Positions 60,654-64,000 of a stretch of 64,000 bases of DNA are shown one piece after another. The notes under the pieces were generated by a model. It did no database searches. It worked only from the letters and a program-made list of their open reading frames with translations, and was not told the DNA's origin. Origin of the DNA: Thermoplasmata archaeon UBA61 (GTDB taxonomy: Archaea; Thermoplasmatota; Thermoplasmata; Lutacidiplasmatales; UBA184); NCBI GenBank assembly GCA_002503985.1, contig DASW01000008.1:186001-250000 (forward strand), in the 5' to 3' direction. The stretch's first letter is position 1. Each line of letters opens with the position of its first letter. The position numbers and the translations under genes are program-made.

Positions 60654-60887
60654 TTAGGGGATCGACGCTGGAAGAAGAGACCGAACGATACGGTCCGCCC
60701 TCAGGTTGGCCCACCAAAGTGTCGCCAGAGACCCCAGGAGCGGAAGCGTGGCAAGTGTGGTGTAGGAGAATTGGGGCTCCCAGTAACCGTAGAAGAGGAT
60801 GCCCACGAATCCGGCGAAGAGGACGCATGCGAGGCCGTCGATCGCCACTTCGGACAGTGAACGCCGGGAAGGCGGGGTTCCGGTCAC
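60654..60887 (-). CDS. Small membrane protein (two helices), unknown
   Basis: A 77-residue protein if started at the GTG at 60887, where a GTTACTT box on the minus strand lies about 37 nt upstream; an ATG at 60977 would add 30 residues rich in Pro/Arg that look non-conserved. Two hydrophobic helices (AIDGLACVLFAGFVGILFYGYW and TTLATLPLLGSLATLWWANL) are separated by a short loop, and the C-terminus is RADRIVRSLLP. Nothing else recognised. Confidence 0.4.
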   Translation of the reverse strand: MTGTPPSRRSLSEVAIDGLACVLFAGFVGILFYGYWEPQFSYTTLATLPLLGSLATLWWANLRADRIVRSLLPASIP

Positions 60888-61067
60888 GGAGCTTCCCCCT
60901 CTCCATCTCCTTCCCCCAAGTAACCCTTCCGGGTCTCGCGCAGGGCTTCCCGGAAGGGGAGGGACGGCCAAAGACACGAAATCGGCCGTTCCGAGGGACC
61001 CGAGGAAGTCGTGGGGTCAAGCGCCCTTGACGCCCCTTAGAAGGCCTCCCCTGCGGTCGCCGAACCC

Positions 61068-62786
61068 ATGGTCGCTGTGCCGCCATCTGCATCGCATTCG
61101 ACGGGCCGGAACGGAGCGAAACTATCGAAACTCCCCCGTTTGAAAGGGATGGACCTCCTGGACACCCCTCTCCTCAACAAAGGGACCGCGTTCTCGTACG
61201 AGGAGCGGACGGCCCTCGGACTCCACGCCCTGTTGCCCCCGCAGGTCGAGACGCTCGACCAGCAGGTGGTCCGAGCCTACGAGGCCTACCAACGCAAGAC
61301 GGACGACCTCGAGCGGCACATCTACCTGAGGGCCCTCCAGGACAACAACGAGGTCCTGTTCTATCGACTCCTGGTCGACCACCTCGAGGAGATGACCCCC
61401 GTCGTGTACACCCCGGTGGTGGCGGCGGGCTGCGCAGAGTTCAGCCACATCTACCGTCGCCCGCGCGGCCTCTTCATCTCGTACCCGCTTCGGGACTCGA
61501 TCGTCGAGCTCTTGCGGCACCGCCCGAACCCCGAGGTCGACGTGATCGTCGCTACCGACGGAGAGCGGATCCTGGGGATCGGGGACCAAGGAGCCGGTGG
61601 CCTGGGGATCCCGATCGGCAAGCTGTCGCTCTACACGCTCTTCGGAGGCATCGCTCCCGAGAGGACCCTGCCCATCGTGCTCGACGTGGGGACGAACAAC
61701 CAGGACCGGTTGAAGGACCCCGAGTACCTCGGTTGGAGACACGAGCGCATTACCGGTGACGACTACTACGCGTTCATCGAGCGGTTCGTCCAAGCAGTGA
61801 AGCAGGAGCTTCCCGGCACCCTCCTCCAGTGGGAGGACTTCGGGATCCTCCATGCTCGTCCGATCCTCGACAAGTACCGGGACCAGTTGCTCACCTTCAA
61901 CGATGACATCCAGGGCACGGGTTCGATCAACCTCTCCGTCGTGCTCGCAGCCACGGAGATCACCGGGGTTCCGCTGCGCGACCAGCGCTTCGCGATCCTC
62001 GGCGCGGGCTCGGCCGGGGTCGGTGTCGCCGACCTCTTGACCGGCGCCCTCGTCGAAGCGGGAGTACCCCCGGCCGAGGCCCGGCGACGCACCTGGATCG
62101 TGAACCGGGGCGGTCTCCTCCACTCCGCGCGGACGGACATCAAGGACGAACAGAGGGTCTACGCCCACCCGTGGGAGGACGTCAAGAGCTGGGCGCCGAC
62201 CGGGGGCGGCAAGATCGGCCTCGAGGAAGTGGTCCGCGAGGCGCGGCCCACGGTCCTCATCGGCCTCTCGACGCTCAAGGGGGCGTTCACGGAGTCCATC
62301 GTCCGGACGATGGCCCGTTGGGTATCTCGACCCATCATCTTCCCGCTCTCGAACCCGACCGTGAAGTCGGAAGCGATCCCCGAGGACCTCCTCAAGTGGA
62401 CCGAAGGTCGCGCGATCATCGCGACCGGCTCTCCGTTCCCGCCGGTGAAGTACGGCGACACCATCTACCCGATCGCCCAGTGCAACAACGCCTACATCTT
62501 CCCCGGGCTGGGCCTCGGGCTGATCGTGGGACGTTGCCGCAAGGTGACGAACGAGATGTTGCTCGCCGCCGCGCGAGCGCTGGCTCTGCGCTCCCCGGCC
62601 CGGGAGAACCCGCATGCGCCGCTCCTTCCCTCGCTCCGGGAGCTCCGCGTCGTGGCCGAGGAGATCGCTCTCGCGGTCGCGATGGAAGGTCAGCGGAGCG
62701 GTCTCGCTCCGAAGCAGTCCGAGGACGAGCTGCGGAACCGGATCCACCAGATCCACTGGAACCCCGAGTACCCGGTCTACGCCTAA
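61068..62786 (+). CDS. maeA: NAD(P)-dependent malic enzyme (large, MaeA-type)
   Basis: Oxidatively decarboxylates malate to pyruvate. The 572-residue protein follows the bacterial/eukaryotic large-subunit family rather than the shorter archaeal/bacterial MaeB type: PLLNKGTAFSYEERTALGLHALLPP, HIYLRALQDNNEVLFYRLL, TPVVYTPVVAAGCAEFS, VTDGERILGIGDQGAGGLGIPIGKL-like block, DVGTNNQ, LLQWEDFG, FNDDIQGTGSI, NAD loop FAILGAGSAGVGVADLL, PLSNPT and YPIAQCNNAYIFPGLGLG. The ATG at 61068 gives an N-terminal length similar to E. coli MaeA. It could feed pyruvate to the dehydrogenase complex encoded at 46-52 kb. Confidence 0.94.
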   Translation: MVAVPPSASHSTGRNGAKLSKLPRLKGMDLLDTPLLNKGTAFSYEERTALGLHALLPPQVETLDQQVVRAYEAYQRKTDDLERHIYLRALQDNNEVLFYRLLVDHLEEMTPVVYTPVVAAGCAEFSHIYRRPRGLFISYPLRDSIVELLRHRPNPEVDVIVATDGERILGIGDQGAGGLGIPIGKLSLYTLFGGIAPERTLPIVLDVGTNNQDRLKDPEYLGWRHERITGDDYYAFIERFVQAVKQELPGTLLQWEDFGILHARPILDKYRDQLLTFNDDIQGTGSINLSVVLAATEITGVPLRDQRFAILGAGSAGVGVADLLTGALVEAGVPPAEARRRTWIVNRGGLLHSARTDIKDEQRVYAHPWEDVKSWAPTGGGKIGLEEVVREARPTVLIGLSTLKGAFTESIVRTMARWVSRPIIFPLSNPTVKSEAIPEDLLKWTEGRAIIATGSPFPPVKYGDTIYPIAQCNNAYIFPGLGLGLIVGRCRKVTNEMLLAAARALALRSPARENPHAPLLPSLRELRVVAEEIALAVAMEGQRSGLAPKQSEDELRNRIHQIHWNPEYPVYA

Positions 62787-62921
62787 CGGGGCGCACCGGC
62801 CCGCCCATCCGCGGCAGCGGCCGCCGGAGCCGGGCCGGTCCGTGATGGCGGCACGGGCGACCCGGTTCCGTAGGATAGGCTAAGTGGGGACCGCCGGTCG
62901 GGTCCCGTGACCTGAGGCACC

Positions 62922-63557
62922 ATGGCCGACCGACCCCGCGCCTCCCGGCGAAGACCGGCACCCCGTCGCGGTTCCCGGCATCGAGCCCCGGCTCGCCGAC
63001 GCACCCGCGCCCTTTCAGACCGCCCGCGCTGGGACTATGTACGTCTCGAGATCGACCTGGTCAAAGAGGCGTTCCGTCGCCGCGGACCTCTCTTTCTCCA
63101 TCGGCTCGAGGCGGTCTTCCGAGAGCAGGAGGTCGTCGAGGTCGAAGGGCTCCTCCGGCCCGCCGCCTTGGTCCTGCATGCCCTCGGCTCACGAGGCTTC
63201 TCGCGGGTGAACCACTGGGAGGTCCGCCCGGGAGGCTGGCTACCGCTTCCGGAACCGGCGCACGAGCGCTTGGTGGAGCCGGTCGGCCACTTGGTGCACG
63301 CGCTGCGGAGCGACGCGTGGAAACGGGTCGGAGACGCTCGGTCGTTCGCGGTCCGTCTATCGGGCCCGGGCGAGCTTCGGGCCGACGTTACCGTCCGCCG
63401 CGTCCATCGCGAACGGGCCCACGCGATCACCCTGGAGCTCTTCGGCCTGCTGTCCGAGCGGGAGCTGCACGCCATCGAGCAGGTGCTGGGGGACGAGCTC
63501 ACGGTCGCCCGCCTTCGACGGACCGAGTCCGTGGCTGTAGGACCGCAAGGTCCCTGA
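62922..63557 (+). CDS. Hypothetical protein with basic N-terminus, unknown
   Basis: A 211-residue soluble protein that I do not recognise. The first 35 residues are almost all Arg/Pro/Ala/Ser (RPRASRRRPAPRRGSRHRAPARRRTR) and may be disordered or nucleic-acid-binding; translation could start later, but no other ATG lies near the conserved-looking part. Residues about 36-200 alternate helices and strands (YVRLEIDLVKEAFRRRGPLFLHRLEAVFREQ; SFAVRLSGPGELRADVTVRRVHRERAHAITLELFGLLSERELHAIEQVL), suggesting a compact alpha/beta domain. Unpaired with its neighbours. Confidence 0.5.
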   Translation: MADRPRASRRRPAPRRGSRHRAPARRRTRALSDRPRWDYVRLEIDLVKEAFRRRGPLFLHRLEAVFREQEVVEVEGLLRPAALVLHALGSRGFSRVNHWEVRPGGWLPLPEPAHERLVEPVGHLVHALRSDAWKRVGDARSFAVRLSGPGELRADVTVRRVHRERAHAITLELFGLLSERELHAIEQVLGDELTVARLRRTESVAVGPQGP

Positions 63558-63641
63558 GCTCGGGACGGAGATTCGCTCCCGAGGGCCGCGGGAGTTGGAA
63601 GCCCCTTCCCTTGATGTACTCGGGCACCTAACTCGCTCCGA

Positions 63642-64000
63642 ATGCTGCAGATCTACGTCCCCGCGCTCATCGTGGCGTTCCTGATCACCATCCTCGAGAT
63701 GACCGAGGTCGTCGCCCTGGTGTTCGCCCTCGCCGCAGACCACTCCACGGTCCGCCACGGCGCTCTCGGCGCGGTGGGGGGCACGGCGGTGGTCGCGGCC
63801 ATCGCCCTCGGTTTCGGGGCGGTCCTCATTGCGTTCCCGAAATCGTACCTGCTCTGGGGCTCTGCGGTCGTCCTCGCGGCGTTCGGCGTCTTTCTCTTCC
63901 GCAGCACGCTCAAGACCTACCGTCGGCGCAAAGCTGCGGCGAGCGGCGGTGCCCCGCCCTCGACCGGTCGCACCGCGGCGCAGTTCGCCGGGGGGTTCTC
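63642..64000 (+). CDS. Membrane protein, TMEM165/GDT1-like, cut by window end
   Basis: The frame is open from the ATG at 63642 to the last base, giving 119 residues of an unfinished gene. Three hydrophobic helices are visible: residues 4-28 with ITILEMTEVVALVFALA, 40-66 and 70-88, followed by a basic loop (RSTLKTYRRRK). The Glu-containing first helix (LEMTEVVAL) recalls the repeated E-x-G-D-(K/R)-(T/S) helices of UPF0016/TMEM165 metal transporters and the related COG4280 proteins, although the Gly-Asp pair is absent. Manganese or calcium transport is a possibility only. Confidence 0.55.
   Translation, partial: MLQIYVPALIVAFLITILEMTEVVALVFALAADHSTVRHGALGAVGGTAVVAAIALGFGAVLIAFPKSYLLWGSAVVLAAFGVFLFRSTLKTYRRRKAAASGGAPPSTGRTAAQFAGGF

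Overview
This GC-rich window appears to come from an archaeal chromosome. Direct support includes the archaeal early aromatic pathway (ADH synthase plus DHQ synthase II), a GHMP-type shikimate kinase, an EndA splicing endonuclease, AT-rich TATA-like boxes about 25-30 nt ahead of start codons (leaderless style), and many 4-bp ATGA/GTGA gene overlaps. The surface proteins carry 'ETGLP..W' repeats of a kind I associate with Thermoplasmata. Together with a bd oxidase and a 2-oxoacid dehydrogenase complex, this suggests an aerobic or microaerobic, organotrophic, high-GC member of Thermoplasmatota. That placement is inference. No phage, IS element, CRISPR array or rRNA was seen.

Layout. 0-8 kb: partial endA, then a minus-strand operon for chorismate. 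It is led by a CADD/PqqC-like diiron protein, and its genes follow the order of the reactions (ADHS, DHQS II, AroD-AroE fusion, archaeal AroK, AroA, AroC). 8.1-10.6 kb: a CoA-transferase/acyl-CoA dehydrogenase pair. 10.7-28.7 kb: a cell-surface region with a membrane polysaccharide-synthase-like GT2, two giant paralogous secreted glycosidase-like proteins sharing a promoter element, a kelch/PKD protein, a double PQQ-propeller protein, a third glycosidase-like protein and a Gly/His-tailed secreted protein. 28.9-34 kb: a hemerythrin-like gene interrupted by an in-frame amber codon, small unknowns, and cydAB. 34-44.4 kb: a TPR/ATPase whose stop codon lies inside a convergent tRNA-Ile gene, an orphan PKD-bearing oligopeptide-binding protein, and an amino-acid ABC transporter with two permeases.

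44.5-53.4 kb: a DEAD-box-type helicase, then a seven-gene operon E1alpha-E1beta-E2-second E1alpha-E3-lipB-SDR. 53.4-64 kb: a degenerate HsdR_N-like protein, a small zinc-finger protein, a VIT1-type metal transporter, a Nudix hydrolase, a sugar-kinase/GT2/epimerase glycan cluster, a flavodoxin-like protein, malic enzyme, and membrane or unknown proteins, ending in a truncated membrane protein gene.

The genes suggest central carbon oxidation (malic enzyme, 2-oxoacid dehydrogenase, bd oxidase), complete chorismate synthesis, peptide/amino-acid uptake and a heavily glycosylated surface. The most unusual items are the reaction-ordered aro operon with its diiron leader gene, the paralogous surface glycosidase/GT2 locus, the unpaired second E1alpha with archaeal LipB, and the amber-interrupted hemerythrin.
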